Shown here: positions 54,659 to 64,000 of the stretch, piece by piece
Position numbering within the stretch: position 1 is the first letter of the stretch
How the letters are laid out: the number at the start of each line of letters is the position of its first letter
Origin: Chitinophaga sp. 180180018-3
GTDB lineage: Bacteria > Bacteroidota > Bacteroidia > Chitinophagales > Chitinophagaceae
Assembly: GCF_037893185.1 (NCBI RefSeq)
Contig: NZ_CP140772.1
Span: 7,618,001-7,682,000 of the forward strand
Direction of reading: 5' to 3'
DNA length: 64,000 nt
Position numbers and translations under genes: made by a program
Notes under the pieces: model-generated
What the model was told of the DNA's origin: nothing
The model's database searches: none
Seen by the model: the letters and a program-made list of their open reading frames with translations, nothing else

Positions 54659-56203
54659 TTAGTATCCTGGGTTTTTCTTCAGGTTCGGATTAACGGCCAG
54701 CTGTTGGCTGGGTATGGCAAACAGCAGATATTTAGGATCGTCTGTTGGTTTTTCCTGCCAGGGCTGTAAGAATTTTCCAAAGCGGATCAGGTCAGATCGT
54801 CTGCTGCATTCCCAGTAAAACTCACGTCCTCTTTCATCCAGCAGCTGATCCAGGGTTACACTGGCCCATGGAGCAACGTTGCGGGCAACACGTAGGATGT
54901 TTACCGGAACGAGTGCGCCGGCGGTATTTCCCTGGCGGAGTAATGCTTCAGCTTTCATGAGCAATACATCAGAATAGCGGTAATACACAAAGTCATTCTC
55001 AACTTTTCCATTACCATCGTTCACATAATCAGGGCAGTATTTAACTACCCGGATACCTGTAACCTCCAGGTTGGCACCGGTTTCAATGCTGTGTACTTCC
55101 GGGATGAATATCAATGGTGCACCTGTTCTGTCGGTTAAAGCCGCATTGGTTGTCAGATCATATTGCTGACCAATCAGGAATCCGACATTGATTCGTTTAC
55201 CAGGGTTACCGGGTCCGTTAGTAGTATAAGCTGCTCCGCGTCTTACATCTGCAGCTTCAAACTTGTTGTAGAAGTCGGAAAGTGTGGCCCAGCCATTCCA
55301 TCCTGCAGGATTTTGGTTGTAGTGCATTACAGTATGCCAAACAGAGCGTATGTCGCCTGCGTCCACACCGCCGATGTTTTCAGCAGTGAAGATATTCTCT
55401 TTCGAAATAGCGCCATTGTTTGGTGCAAAGTTGTCGAAGTAATTTGCACTGAAACTGTATCTGCCACTGGTGATGATAGCATCAGCCAGCTCCACAACTT
55501 TTGCCATATCCGCAGCATTGAAGGTAGGAGTAGCCCGGTTGGCGATCACTCCCTTATTCAGATAGCATTTCATCAGCAACATTCTCGCTGCATCCTGATT
55601 GGCCTTGGTGATATTGTGTTTATCTGCAGCCACATCAGGAAGATCATTCATCACTGCAGTCACTTCAGACATAATGTAGTCCAGGGCTTCTGCTCCGGTT
55701 CTTACTTTCGCCGGTACTGTTACTTTTTCTCCCGGCTCCCTGTATGGTACCTGGTTAAAGAGATCCAGCATACTGAACATGGCAAAGGCTCTCAGAAACC
55801 TGGCTTCTGCTGCCTGCTGTTTGGAAGGGCTGAACTGAAGAATGTTAGTAGCGGTATATACTACACCTCCAAGGTTGTTGAAAGCATCACGGATATGGAT
55901 ATTGTCGCCATCCCACTGGTGTGAGTGCAATACGCGCCATACGCCGTTATCATCCCAGTCGCCGCCCCTGGTAGGAGCTATCTGCTCGTCGGTACTCATT
56001 TCAGACAGTGCAAATACCTGATCATTATTCTGATATGGCAAGCGCATCGAATTATATACACCTTTCAGCAGGGCGTCTGCTGATCCGCCGCTACCGCCCA
56101 CCTGTTCTGTGGTTGCCTCTCCCTGGAGTTTTTCATCCAGCTTGGTACAGGCTGAAATCAACAGTATGCCGGTGAGTAGAAAATATTTTGTTACGTGGTT
56201 CAT
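54659..56203 (-). CDS. SusD/RagB family nutrient-binding lipoprotein
   Basis: 514 residues with lipobox ISAC and CTKLDEKLQG after it. SusD patterns include ARFLRAFAMFSMLDLFNQVPY, ARMLLMKCYLNKG, YYRYSDVLLMKAEALLRQGN and the C-terminal REFYWECSRRSDLIRFGKF. Expected to bind a glycan or other polymer fragment at the surface. It follows its susC by 18 bases. No enzyme gene adjoins, so the substrate is unknown. Confidence 0.94.
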   Translation of the reverse strand: MNHVTKYFLLTGILLISACTKLDEKLQGEATTEQVGGSGGSADALLKGVYNSMRLPYQNNDQVFALSEMSTDEQIAPTRGGDWDDNGVWRVLHSHQWDGDNIHIRDAFNNLGGVVYTATNILQFSPSKQQAAEARFLRAFAMFSMLDLFNQVPYREPGEKVTVPAKVRTGAEALDYIMSEVTAVMNDLPDVAADKHNITKANQDAARMLLMKCYLNKGVIANRATPTFNAADMAKVVELADAIITSGRYSFSANYFDNFAPNNGAISKENIFTAENIGGVDAGDIRSVWHTVMHYNQNPAGWNGWATLSDFYNKFEAADVRRGAAYTTNGPGNPGKRINVGFLIGQQYDLTTNAALTDRTGAPLIFIPEVHSIETGANLEVTGIRVVKYCPDYVNDGNGKVENDFVYYRYSDVLLMKAEALLRQGNTAGALVPVNILRVARNVAPWASVTLDQLLDERGREFYWECSRRSDLIRFGKFLQPWQEKPTDDPKYLLFAIPSQQLAVNPNLKKNPGY

Positions 56204-56221
56204 ATAAGCAATGTTTTTGGA

Positions 56222-59200
56222 TTAGAGAGAAAAATTAACCCCCAGTGTAAATGTGCGGGCAGATGGGTAAGGCTGGTATTCAATACCTGCGGATGGAACA
56301 CCACCAGCTGTAGACATGCCGGTTTTTGAATCTGCACCCGGTGTACCACTACCTTTATCCACATTTACCTCAGGATCAAATCCCCTGAACTTGGTGATCA
56401 CAAACAGGTTCTGAGCGGTCAGGTAAACATTCAGTCCTTTAACTACATGGCTGATATCGCCGATAGCGTAAGCCAGTGAAAGGTTAGACAGTTTTACGTA
56501 GTTGCCGTTCTCAATAAACCGGGAAGAGGAAGTAACACGATTGGAAAGCGATTCCTGTACAGGAGCATTGTAGAATGCTTCTGCAATGTTACGGGTTCCC
56601 CTCAGGTTGCTTAGATTCACCACGTTGTTGAATGTATTGTTATAGATCTTGTGCCCAAATGCGCCGTTGAGGTTAGCAGTGAGCGTCAGTTTTTTGTAAG
56701 TAAGCGTAGTAGTAAAACCCAGTAGTGTAGAAGGGTTCGGATTTCCCTGATAACTTAGGCTATCACCGTTCGGGTAAATAGACTGACCATCCTTATCGAT
56801 ACCGCCAAATGTTCTTGTATAGAAAGCATTGATGGGCATGTTATTGTAAATGATTTCCACCAATGTACCGGAAACACCCTGGCCGTTCAACTGACCTGTA
56901 TAGATGGGAGCTTTCATGCCGGTAACATTGTTTTTCAGGAAGGTAGCGTTTGCACCAACTTCCCAGATGAAGTTTTTCTGAGAAATAATAGTGGCGTTGA
57001 CCATGGCTTCTACCCCTTTATTGATGATCTTGCCATCCAGGTTTTTCCAGGTTACAACTGATTGGGAGGCTGCCGGCTGAATAGCGGTTGTAGGATAAAG
57101 CAGATCAGATGTAGTTTTGTGGAAATAGTCCACAGAACCTGTGATCCGATTTTTCAGTAAACCGAAGTCCAAACCGATATTGAACTGTTTGTCAGATTGC
57201 CATTTCAGATCGGGGTTGTCGTTGGATTTCTGGCCAACGGCTCCGTTGTTCTGGAATGCCCACCTGGCCTGAGACGCGCCGGCAGGGAATTCCTGATTAC
57301 CGGTGATACCCCATCCGCCTCTCAGTTTCAGGTTGCTGACTACGTCTTTATGGAAGAATTCTTCGTTACTGATATTCCAGGCTGCGGCAAATGAAGGGAA
57401 ATAGCCATAACGGTTATTCTTACCGAATTTAGTGGAACCATCTGTCCTGAGAGTAGCCGTGAGCATGTATCTGTCTTTCGCATTCAGGGTCACCCTGCCG
57501 AATACAGATTGCAACTCTGAGATCGGATCTGCAAAAGACGTGATGTTTCGGCCTGCGGCATTGGAGAACTGGATATAATCTGTAAGGTCCAGGCCGTAGT
57601 TACCGAAGCCACCTGTTTGCGCAGGCCCAAGCCCGTTCATATAGGCTCCTTTATTGGTGAACTTCATGTACTCATATCCGACAAGTGCATTCAACCTGAA
57701 ATTCTGGTTTAGTTGCTTGTTATAAGTCAGGGTGTGGGTTACCTGTTGCGTGGTCAACTCATTGTTGCCGATATTAGCCCAACCCAAACCGGTGGGATAT
57801 TGAGGCGTAATACCAAAGGTATTGAGGTTGATGTTGCCATCTACCGCTGTTCTCCGGATACCACTGCTGTAGTTAATACTGTATTGCATACGATATTCCA
57901 GGTCATCAGTGATCTTGTAGTAAGGAGAAACACTTCCGAGAATAGTGGTCACTTTGGATCTGTCGTGGTAAACCCGTGACATAGCTACTGGATTTACTGC
58001 AGCACTACCTTGTTTAATGTTCAGGCTACCATCAGCATTGTACAATGGTTCTGTAGGGTTCCATTGTAACGCTTGCCCAATCAGGCTGTTGCCAAAGCCG
58101 GCGTCATTGGTGATAGGAGGAATATTTTCGAGGTACTGGTTGGCGATCACATTCAAATCAACTCCCAGTCTTCTGTTGTTAAGGAATTTGAAACCAGAGT
58201 TGAGGCCTACGGAGTATTTTTTGAAATCAGACTTTTTGATAATACCCTGCTGGTCCAGCATACCAATAGACAGGCGGTATTTTGCATTTTCGCTGCCTCC
58301 GCTAACACCGGCGTTATAGTTTTGTGTAACTGCGGTACGTAAAATCGCATCAAGGGCATTTACGTTGCTACCTTTATCGGCACTATTTCCCAGGTTCCAT
58401 TTCTGCAACGCCTGGCGATATTCGCCTCCATCAAGTACCTTGATGCGCTTCATGATAGAGCTGATACCTACGGATGCACCTATATCCAGCTTGGGTTCTC
58501 CAACCTGACCTCTTTTGGTGGTGATCAGTACCACGCCATAGGCAGCCCTGGAACCATAAATAGCTGTTGCAGAAGCATCTTTCAATACATCTACGCTGGC
58601 AATATCAAAAGGGTTGATGAAGTTCAACGCATTACCTCCCGGCACGTTGCCCAGCTCGGGTACGTAAAGTCCCGGTCTTGCAGAACGCCCGTCCAACGGC
58701 ACACCGTCCACTACATACAATGGCTGGCCGGTACCAGTCAGCGCGGCATTACCCCTGATCCTTACAGTGGTAGCACCACCGGGCTGCCCGGAGTTGGAAA
58801 GGATCTGCACACCTGCCACCTTACCCTGGATAAGTTGATCCGGCGCCGTGAAAGTACCTTTGTTGAAGTCCTTGGCCTGAATGGATGCCACCGCACCGGT
58901 GATATCCTTCTTCCGGACAGTACCATACCCTACCACCACTACGTCGGTTAATTGGGTGCTGCTCGATTGCATCGATACATTAACAGCCGATTTTCCTGCA
59001 ATATTTACTTCCTGTGTGGTAAATCCGATAAAGGTAACTACCAGCGTGGTGGCATTTGAGGGAACGCTCAACTTAAAAGTTCCATCCGGACCTGCTGCTG
59101 TTCCTGTACTCGTACCTTTTAACTGGATAGAAGCTCCCGGAATAGGGGCCCCCTTATCGTCCGTTACCTTCCCGGCAACAGTTTTGGTTTGTGCGCTGGC

Positions 59201-59266
59201 TATGCCTGCTATCAGCAGCAATAACGAGCATAACAGACGCACTTTGCGAAATAGAACTCTGTTCAT
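56222..59266 (-). CDS. SusC/RagA family TonB-linked outer-membrane transporter
   Basis: 1014 residues. The signal peptide ends near IASAQ. Carboxypeptidase-D-like domain (VAGKVTDDKGAPIPGASIQ), plug (VVVVGYGTVRKKDITGA, GKVAGVQI, TVRIRGNAALTGTGQPLYVV) and barrel ending in FTLGVNFSL. Pairs with the SusD gene downstream. It begins after a 700-base gene-free region that should hold its promoter. Confidence 0.95.
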   Translation of the reverse strand: MNRVLFRKVRLLCSLLLLIAGIASAQTKTVAGKVTDDKGAPIPGASIQLKGTSTGTAAGPDGTFKLSVPSNATTLVVTFIGFTTQEVNIAGKSAVNVSMQSSSTQLTDVVVVGYGTVRKKDITGAVASIQAKDFNKGTFTAPDQLIQGKVAGVQILSNSGQPGGATTVRIRGNAALTGTGQPLYVVDGVPLDGRSARPGLYVPELGNVPGGNALNFINPFDIASVDVLKDASATAIYGSRAAYGVVLITTKRGQVGEPKLDIGASVGISSIMKRIKVLDGGEYRQALQKWNLGNSADKGSNVNALDAILRTAVTQNYNAGVSGGSENAKYRLSIGMLDQQGIIKKSDFKKYSVGLNSGFKFLNNRRLGVDLNVIANQYLENIPPITNDAGFGNSLIGQALQWNPTEPLYNADGSLNIKQGSAAVNPVAMSRVYHDRSKVTTILGSVSPYYKITDDLEYRMQYSINYSSGIRRTAVDGNINLNTFGITPQYPTGLGWANIGNNELTTQQVTHTLTYNKQLNQNFRLNALVGYEYMKFTNKGAYMNGLGPAQTGGFGNYGLDLTDYIQFSNAAGRNITSFADPISELQSVFGRVTLNAKDRYMLTATLRTDGSTKFGKNNRYGYFPSFAAAWNISNEEFFHKDVVSNLKLRGGWGITGNQEFPAGASQARWAFQNNGAVGQKSNDNPDLKWQSDKQFNIGLDFGLLKNRITGSVDYFHKTTSDLLYPTTAIQPAASQSVVTWKNLDGKIINKGVEAMVNATIISQKNFIWEVGANATFLKNNVTGMKAPIYTGQLNGQGVSGTLVEIIYNNMPINAFYTRTFGGIDKDGQSIYPNGDSLSYQGNPNPSTLLGFTTTLTYKKLTLTANLNGAFGHKIYNNTFNNVVNLSNLRGTRNIAEAFYNAPVQESLSNRVTSSSRFIENGNYVKLSNLSLAYAIGDISHVVKGLNVYLTAQNLFVITKFRGFDPEVNVDKGSGTPGADSKTGMSTAGGVPSAGIEYQPYPSARTFTLGVNFSL

Positions 59267-59920
59267 AAGATCAGTTTTATTTGTTTGTGGAATATTGATG
59301 CCTAAGTAAAAATGGATTTAGAAACGGAAGCAAAAACGGAAAGGCCGTTTCCAATAACGTGAATGCTTATTCATAATGGAATTTTTAGATTTTGATCCAG
59401 GTGCAAACAATGCCCGGGTTATTCTGTTGTTGCCTATAACATCCTTCGGGCCGCAATTGTTGCTATCGAAATTCAAAGTATAACAGCTTAGTCAGGCTAA
59501 CAATTTATATGGTCAATGTATAGAAAATATTGCCCTTTTTCGGTGTTTTTACAGTTTTAATTATTTGTATATCAATTTATTATATAAACATTATAATATT
59601 TAATATATGAATGATTTCAGCCCTGAAAAAGAAGCATTTTTAAGTGTTTAAACAACCATTATTTAGTTCATTTTTCTTTTTTGGGGGCATATCGCCGGAG
59701 TAGATTTTTATAGCAGGATGAGGAATTTTAATATATGCCTCACAGTTATCAATCAAAAAAGCAGATGTTGGAAAAATAACGTCATCCGGAAGAATTGCGC
59801 AATTTCATCCACATAAAATTTTCTAAAAAAATTTAAAAACTGTGGGCACAAAAAAGTAAAATCAAGGATTGGGATATCATTTTAATGATTATGACGCCTC
59901 AACAGGTTACCGAATAAAAA
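59267..59920. other. Long AT-rich gene-free region upstream of the second susC
   Basis: About 650 bases with no credible ORF. The middle (59500-59680) is strongly AT-rich with runs such as TTATATAAACATTATAATA. On the minus strand a small hairpin (AAACGG with CCGTTT, 59334-59350) followed by T lies about 70 bases before the SusC start and could be an attenuator. No exact TAnnTTTG element was found, so the promoter position is open. No sigma factor or FecR gene is present. Confidence 0.6.
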
Positions 59921-59950
59921 GAGGCTGACCAAAAAGTAATGGTCAGCCTC
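59921..59950 (-). terminator. Terminator of the third SusCD operon
   Basis: An 11-bp perfect stem (GAGGCTGACCA with its complement) and 8-base loop, followed on the minus strand by TTTTTATT. It lies 23 bases after the susD stop. Confidence 0.88.
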
Positions 59951-59972
59951 GCCGGATATGGTGATATTATTT

Positions 59973-61790
59973 TTACCAGTTAAATATCTGGGTCAGATTA
60001 GGATTCAATACCCGTTGCGCATCCTGGATCGGCCGGTAATAATACTTAGGCGAAACGAAGGAACGCTGATTATCACGATTACGGGTGAACAGGATATGAC
60101 CTGAAGTATTATTTTCCAGGTAGAAATTATTATCCTTTCCGTCTTTATCCTTCAGGTAGAATCTGGAAAGTTTGCCTCTCAGATCGGCCGGCATACCGGC
60201 AATCGGCGTAGTGTCGGCCGGATTGTTCAGCAGAATGATATCCGCAATACCATCTCCCGACAAATCAATACCTCCCAACTGCGGAATATACATGCCCTGT
60301 TGGCCTTTTTCGAGAAGCGCACCGGCAGCCCAGCGATTGACATCGTTAAGACGCAGCCCTTCACAGGCCATCTCCACCCGGCGTTCGCGGCGGATCTCCA
60401 GCAGTACTCCTTTATTGGCACCACCTACGAGCGGATAAGCTGCAGCCATGGTGGCATCGGGATTGGCGTTGGCAATAGCGAGCGACAAATTCGGCATTCC
60501 TACCCTGGCTCTCAGTTTGTTGATGGAATTGTCGAGATCAGACTGCGTAAGCAGGCCCAGTTCTGCCATCGCTTCAGCATAATTCAGCAATACTTCGGCA
60601 AAACGGTAAACAGGCAGCCCGGTGTAATTGGCCCCCCAACCCTGGCGCAGCGCCGGGTCGCGGGGATAAAATTTCAACTGATCGTAGCCTCCCAGGTTGG
60701 GCTTGGCAAGATACAGCACATTATTATTGGTGGTGGAAAAGCCAGGGTAAGCGATGGTTTCAGCAAGGCGTGGATCGCGGTCTTTGAACACCTCCACAAA
60801 ACCTTTTGCTGCATATCCCGGCTGAGAGGTAAATGGGGTACCATCTTTCATCAGGTAACTTTCCATCAGGCTGCGGCTCAACGACCACATCCAGCCAAGT
60901 ACACTATGTGTATTGTTCCCTATGCCCAGGCTTTGCTGGCAATCGAACCACTGGATCATTTCCGGATTCCCCGCCAGTGTAGGACTGGAGAACAATGCCT
61001 GGAAATCGGCTCCGTTCTTACCTGTATTGTAAACGGCAAAGCTGCTGTTGTTCATGATCTGACGGCATGCCCTGGCGGCACTGTCAAGGAAACGGTTGGC
61101 ATCTGTCAGTTTAAGCTCATCATGATATTTCCGGAAAGTACCTTCAAATAAGCAGAAGCGGGCTTTCAGCGCCAGTGCTGTCCATTTGCTGACACGTGTT
61201 CTGTTGCCCAGGTCCGGTTTGATATTATCCACGGCATACTGCAGATCAGCCAGGATAGAGTCTACCACCCGGGCCCGTGGATCACGGGGCTTATATAAAG
61301 CCGAATCCACATTGCTCAGTGCGGCGGAATACCAGGGCACGTCAGAATAGCGCGCTACTTTTTCTGCATAGAACCTGGCCCTGAAGAAACGGGCGATGCC
61401 GATGTTGTGATTGATGGCAGCAGGGTCGCCCTGTGTTTTGTAGACGTTGCCCAACATGAAGTTATAACTGCGCAGCGAGCTCCAGTCGTTCCAGCCGGTG
61501 TTGCCCACGGTAACCGGATCCAGCCGGCCTTCCATCATCAGATCCATTTCTCCTGCGCCGCTGTAGCTGGAAACGTTATCGGAATTGATATCGTCTGTAG
61601 CGTAATAGGCATTTGCATAGAAGCTGTTGGTATATGTTTCCAGGTCTTTGGGCGTATTGAAGAATGCTTCCGGCGTGATCGATGTCTGCGGCAGGCGCTG
61701 CAGAAAATCTTTATTACAGGAAATCGTTGCTAACCCTGTTATTACAGCCAGGCTGCTGATATATAATTTAAACCGATGCATGATGTTCAT
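59973..61790 (-). CDS. SusD/RagB family nutrient-binding lipoprotein
   Basis: 605 residues with lipobox ATISC and CNKDFLQRLP after it. SusD elements: ARFFRARFYAEKVARYSDVPWY, ALALKARFCLFEGTFRKYH, GLPVYRFAEVLLNYAEAMAELG, RRERRVEMACEGLRLNDVNRW. Longer than the other two SusD proteins here. It starts three bases after its susC ends. The Met at codon 4 may be the true start. Confidence 0.94.
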   Translation of the reverse strand: MNIMHRFKLYISSLAVITGLATISCNKDFLQRLPQTSITPEAFFNTPKDLETYTNSFYANAYYATDDINSDNVSSYSGAGEMDLMMEGRLDPVTVGNTGWNDWSSLRSYNFMLGNVYKTQGDPAAINHNIGIARFFRARFYAEKVARYSDVPWYSAALSNVDSALYKPRDPRARVVDSILADLQYAVDNIKPDLGNRTRVSKWTALALKARFCLFEGTFRKYHDELKLTDANRFLDSAARACRQIMNNSSFAVYNTGKNGADFQALFSSPTLAGNPEMIQWFDCQQSLGIGNNTHSVLGWMWSLSRSLMESYLMKDGTPFTSQPGYAAKGFVEVFKDRDPRLAETIAYPGFSTTNNNVLYLAKPNLGGYDQLKFYPRDPALRQGWGANYTGLPVYRFAEVLLNYAEAMAELGLLTQSDLDNSINKLRARVGMPNLSLAIANANPDATMAAAYPLVGGANKGVLLEIRRERRVEMACEGLRLNDVNRWAAGALLEKGQQGMYIPQLGGIDLSGDGIADIILLNNPADTTPIAGMPADLRGKLSRFYLKDKDGKDNNFYLENNTSGHILFTRNRDNQRSFVSPKYYYRPIQDAQRVLNPNLTQIFNW

Positions 61791-61793
61791 TTT

Positions 61794-64000
61794 TTAGAAG
61801 TTCATGTTTAAGCCGGCAGAATAGGTTTTCTGGAACGGATAAATGGCCCCATCCAGTCCTTCCGGATCTATATTCGCTCTCAGGTGAGAGATGGTGAAGA
61901 TGTTTTCTGCACTGAAGTAAAATCTCAGGCGTGCTATCTTCATTTTGTCTGTTAATTTCTTGGGCAGCGTATAACCGAGCGTGATGTTCTTCAGGCGCAG
62001 GTAAGCAGCGTTCTGCAGGTAACGGGTCTGTGGTGCGCCCAATTCGGTTGCTCCTTCTGCGATATAGGATTTAACACGCGGGAAATAGGCATTCGGATTC
62101 TCCGGTGTCCAGTAATCCATGTTATGCACCTGCACATTGGTCCACGGCTGCGCATATATTCCCCAGAAGTAGTGATTGCTTGGATTCGGGTACCAGTCGC
62201 GTTTGCCAATTCCCTGAAGATAAAGGCGCAGATCGAACCCTTTATAGCCTGTGTTGATATCAATACTATACGGGAATCTGACAGCATTATTACCAATGAT
62301 GCGTTTGTCGCCATGATCCGCCAGTGTATTTTTACCATAGCTGATCACGCCATCGCCGTTGAGATCTTTGAATTTGAGATCACCCACATAAAATTTAAAG
62401 CCCTGATCAGGGGTACCTACTTTGGATTGATCTGCGTGATTTTTTAATTCGGTTTCATTCTGGAAGAAACCTTCTGTTTCAAGGCCCCAGATCTCTCCTA
62501 TCTCCTGTCCAACATAATAATCATCCAGTGATCCTATAGGGTTGTCGTATTTGGTAATGAAAGTACGGCTGTCTGCAAGCGCCAGTTTGATGCTGTAGAA
62601 GAAAGGATCTTTGTGGATATTGAATTGATCTCTCCACATAATGCTCAACTCCTGGCCCCTGGTTTTCAGATCGGCGGCATTGGTAGCCGGTTCTTTAGCA
62701 CCATATACTGCAGGCAGGGTCTTGCTTTTGATGAACATGCCTTCTGTAAAGCGGGTGTACCTGTCGTAGCTGAGGCTTAATCTTTCTTTCAGCAGGGCTA
62801 CATCCACCCCACCATTGATGGATCTTACTTTTTGCCAGGTATAGGTGGGCGTAACCGGATTAGGCTGATAAACGCCGATTGGTCTGTTGCCATCGAGTAT
62901 TACTCCCACCCTGTTGGAGGGCATGGTAGCGAGGTAACCGTAGGTCAGGTAGGTCTGATCGCCCAGAGAGCCATAAGAACCGCGTATCTTCAGGAAGTCG
63001 AGTTTTAATGCTTCATTAACCGGCTGGAAGAATTTTTCTTTTGAGATCACCCAGGCAGCAGAAGCAGATGGGAAGAAGCCCCAGCGGTTGTTCTGCGGGA
63101 ACCTGGAAGATCCGTCGCGGCGACCATTGAATTCCAGGAGATATTTATCGTCGTAAGAATAGTTGAGGCGGTAGAATATACCACGTACTGCCCAGTCAGA
63201 AATGTTTTCATTCTGAGAAACGGCGCCGGTAGCCAGGTTGATGGTGGGGAAGGTAGGACTGATCAGGCCTTGTGCCTTTACGCCGTAGTTTACGTTATAC
63301 CAGTACTCCTGGTTGAATCCGAGCAAAGCCGACAGTTCGTGTTTGCCAAATTTTTTGTTGAAGTCGGAATAAACGTTGTATACGGTGTACTTCGTTTGTC
63401 CGTTGCTGTTATAGGCATACGACTGGTTTCCATCGGTATACTGCAATGGCTGGCCAGGTCCTGTGCGGTAAGGAACAGGCACTACGAAGAGTCTTTCAGC
63501 GCCGTTACTTCTTCTGAAAGTAGCATCAGCCTTCAGTGTCCACACTTTTTTTATCAACCCGATTTCAGTATTGAAATTCGCCAGAAACTCGCTGCTGTTG
63601 TAATTGTCGCGTCCGCCGGATTCCAGTCTGCCCAGGAGTGCGGCGCCGTCTGATGTCCAGGTACCATCCGGGTTACGGGGTACGGAGAGAGAAGGCGTTC
63701 TGTTGGCATTATGGAAGAAGAGATAATCCATCGCATTCGATGGCTGATCATAGATCATATTGGTATAGGTAGTGTTGGTACCTATTTTTAGCCGGTCGTT
63801 GAAGGTATACGTGGCCTTGGCCCGGAGGTTATAGCGGGTATAGATATCCGGGTTGGAACGCAGCATTCCATCCTGTTTGTAATATTCTCCGGAGAGATAA
63901 TAATTAAGTTTTCCGTCTCCGCGGGAGATGCTGAAGTTCGCGGTATACGCAGGAGCTGATTTGTTATATACTTCATGCAGCCAGTCGGTGGTACCGAAGT
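61794..64000 (-). CDS. SusC/RagA family outer-membrane transporter, N-terminus outside window
   Basis: About 735 codons are visible; the frame stays open past the apparent Met at 63866 to the window edge (FGTTDWLHEVYNKSAPAY, then SISRGDGKLNYYLSGEYY), so the true start, plug and signal peptide lie beyond 64000. The visible part is the TonB-dependent barrel with SusC patterns such as YSYDDKYLLEFNGRRDGSSRF, WGFFPSASAAWVIS, DLKFKDLNGDGVIS, and a C-terminus in YSAGLNMNF. Pairs with the SusD gene three bases downstream. Confidence 0.93.
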   Translation of the reverse strand, partial: FGTTDWLHEVYNKSAPAYTANFSISRGDGKLNYYLSGEYYKQDGMLRSNPDIYTRYNLRAKATYTFNDRLKIGTNTTYTNMIYDQPSNAMDYLFFHNANRTPSLSVPRNPDGTWTSDGAALLGRLESGGRDNYNSSEFLANFNTEIGLIKKVWTLKADATFRRSNGAERLFVVPVPYRTGPGQPLQYTDGNQSYAYNSNGQTKYTVYNVYSDFNKKFGKHELSALLGFNQEYWYNVNYGVKAQGLISPTFPTINLATGAVSQNENISDWAVRGIFYRLNYSYDDKYLLEFNGRRDGSSRFPQNNRWGFFPSASAAWVISKEKFFQPVNEALKLDFLKIRGSYGSLGDQTYLTYGYLATMPSNRVGVILDGNRPIGVYQPNPVTPTYTWQKVRSINGGVDVALLKERLSLSYDRYTRFTEGMFIKSKTLPAVYGAKEPATNAADLKTRGQELSIMWRDQFNIHKDPFFYSIKLALADSRTFITKYDNPIGSLDDYYVGQEIGEIWGLETEGFFQNETELKNHADQSKVGTPDQGFKFYVGDLKFKDLNGDGVISYGKNTLADHGDKRIIGNNAVRFPYSIDINTGYKGFDLRLYLQGIGKRDWYPNPSNHYFWGIYAQPWTNVQVHNMDYWTPENPNAYFPRVKSYIAEGATELGAPQTRYLQNAAYLRLKNITLGYTLPKKLTDKMKIARLRFYFSAENIFTISHLRANIDPEGLDGAIYPFQKTYSAGLNMNF

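Overview
The window looks like a chromosome segment of a Bacteroidota bacterium, most likely Chitinophaga or a close relative in the Chitinophagaceae. The signs are three SusC/SusD nutrient-uptake pairs, lipoproteins and outer-membrane barrels of Bacteroidota type, almost no Shine-Dalgarno sequences, and recurrent TTTG / TAnnTTTG promoter elements. No rRNA, CRISPR array, phage, integrase or transposase gene was seen. Gene families are named from recognisable motifs and remembered family sequences; no search was run.

1-5.3 kb (minus strand) holds an NAD salvage module: NAMPT (cut by the window start), a bifunctional NMN adenylyltransferase-Nudix protein, and an NrtR-type repressor. Two GT-N7-AC palindromes sit on a well-formed promoter in front of the biosynthetic pair. 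A small lipoprotein, a SnoaL-like protein and an M28 peptidase with an altered catalytic residue lie upstream. 5.4-8.7 kb (plus) has gcvT, an SRPBCC protein, a ComB-like phosphatase and a rubredoxin-like/metallo-beta-lactamase fusion. 8.9-12.7 kb is one large SWIM/SNF2 helicase.

12.9-21.9 kb is a potassium-scavenging kdp locus: a small unknown gene, two micro-ORFs (one KdpF), kdpA, kdpB, kdpC, a porin, a KdpD cut down to its sensor and USP domains, and a separate histidine kinase. No KdpE is present. A large hybrid histidine kinase converges on it with overlapping 3' ends. 25-32 kb has a barrel protein, a PaaG-like enzyme, an S9 peptidase, hflX, a Rieske protein and an ArnT-like glycosyltransferase.

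32.2-34.8 kb is a short, partly AT-richer segment between tRNA-Asn(GTT) and tRNA-Gly(CCC). 34.9-38.6 kb has an NmrA-like SDR and a TetX-like flavin monooxygenase between two AraC regulators. A Lys/Gln-rich secreted peptide and a DUF4136-like lipoprotein follow, ending in a large inverted repeat.

39.9-54.4 kb is the most coherent system: a carbohydrate utilisation locus read from one divergent control region. The minus arm encodes a Gfo/Idh/MocA dehydrogenase, an IlvD-type dehydratase, a sugar-lactonase-like amidohydrolase, SusC, SusD, a GH78 rhamnosidase-like enzyme and an esterase. The plus arm encodes an AraC regulator and a type-B carboxylesterase. Together they suggest uptake, deacylation and cleavage of rhamnose-type glycosides followed by non-phosphorylative sugar oxidation. 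54.6-64 kb holds two further SusC/SusD pairs without enzymes in view; the last SusC is cut by the window end.
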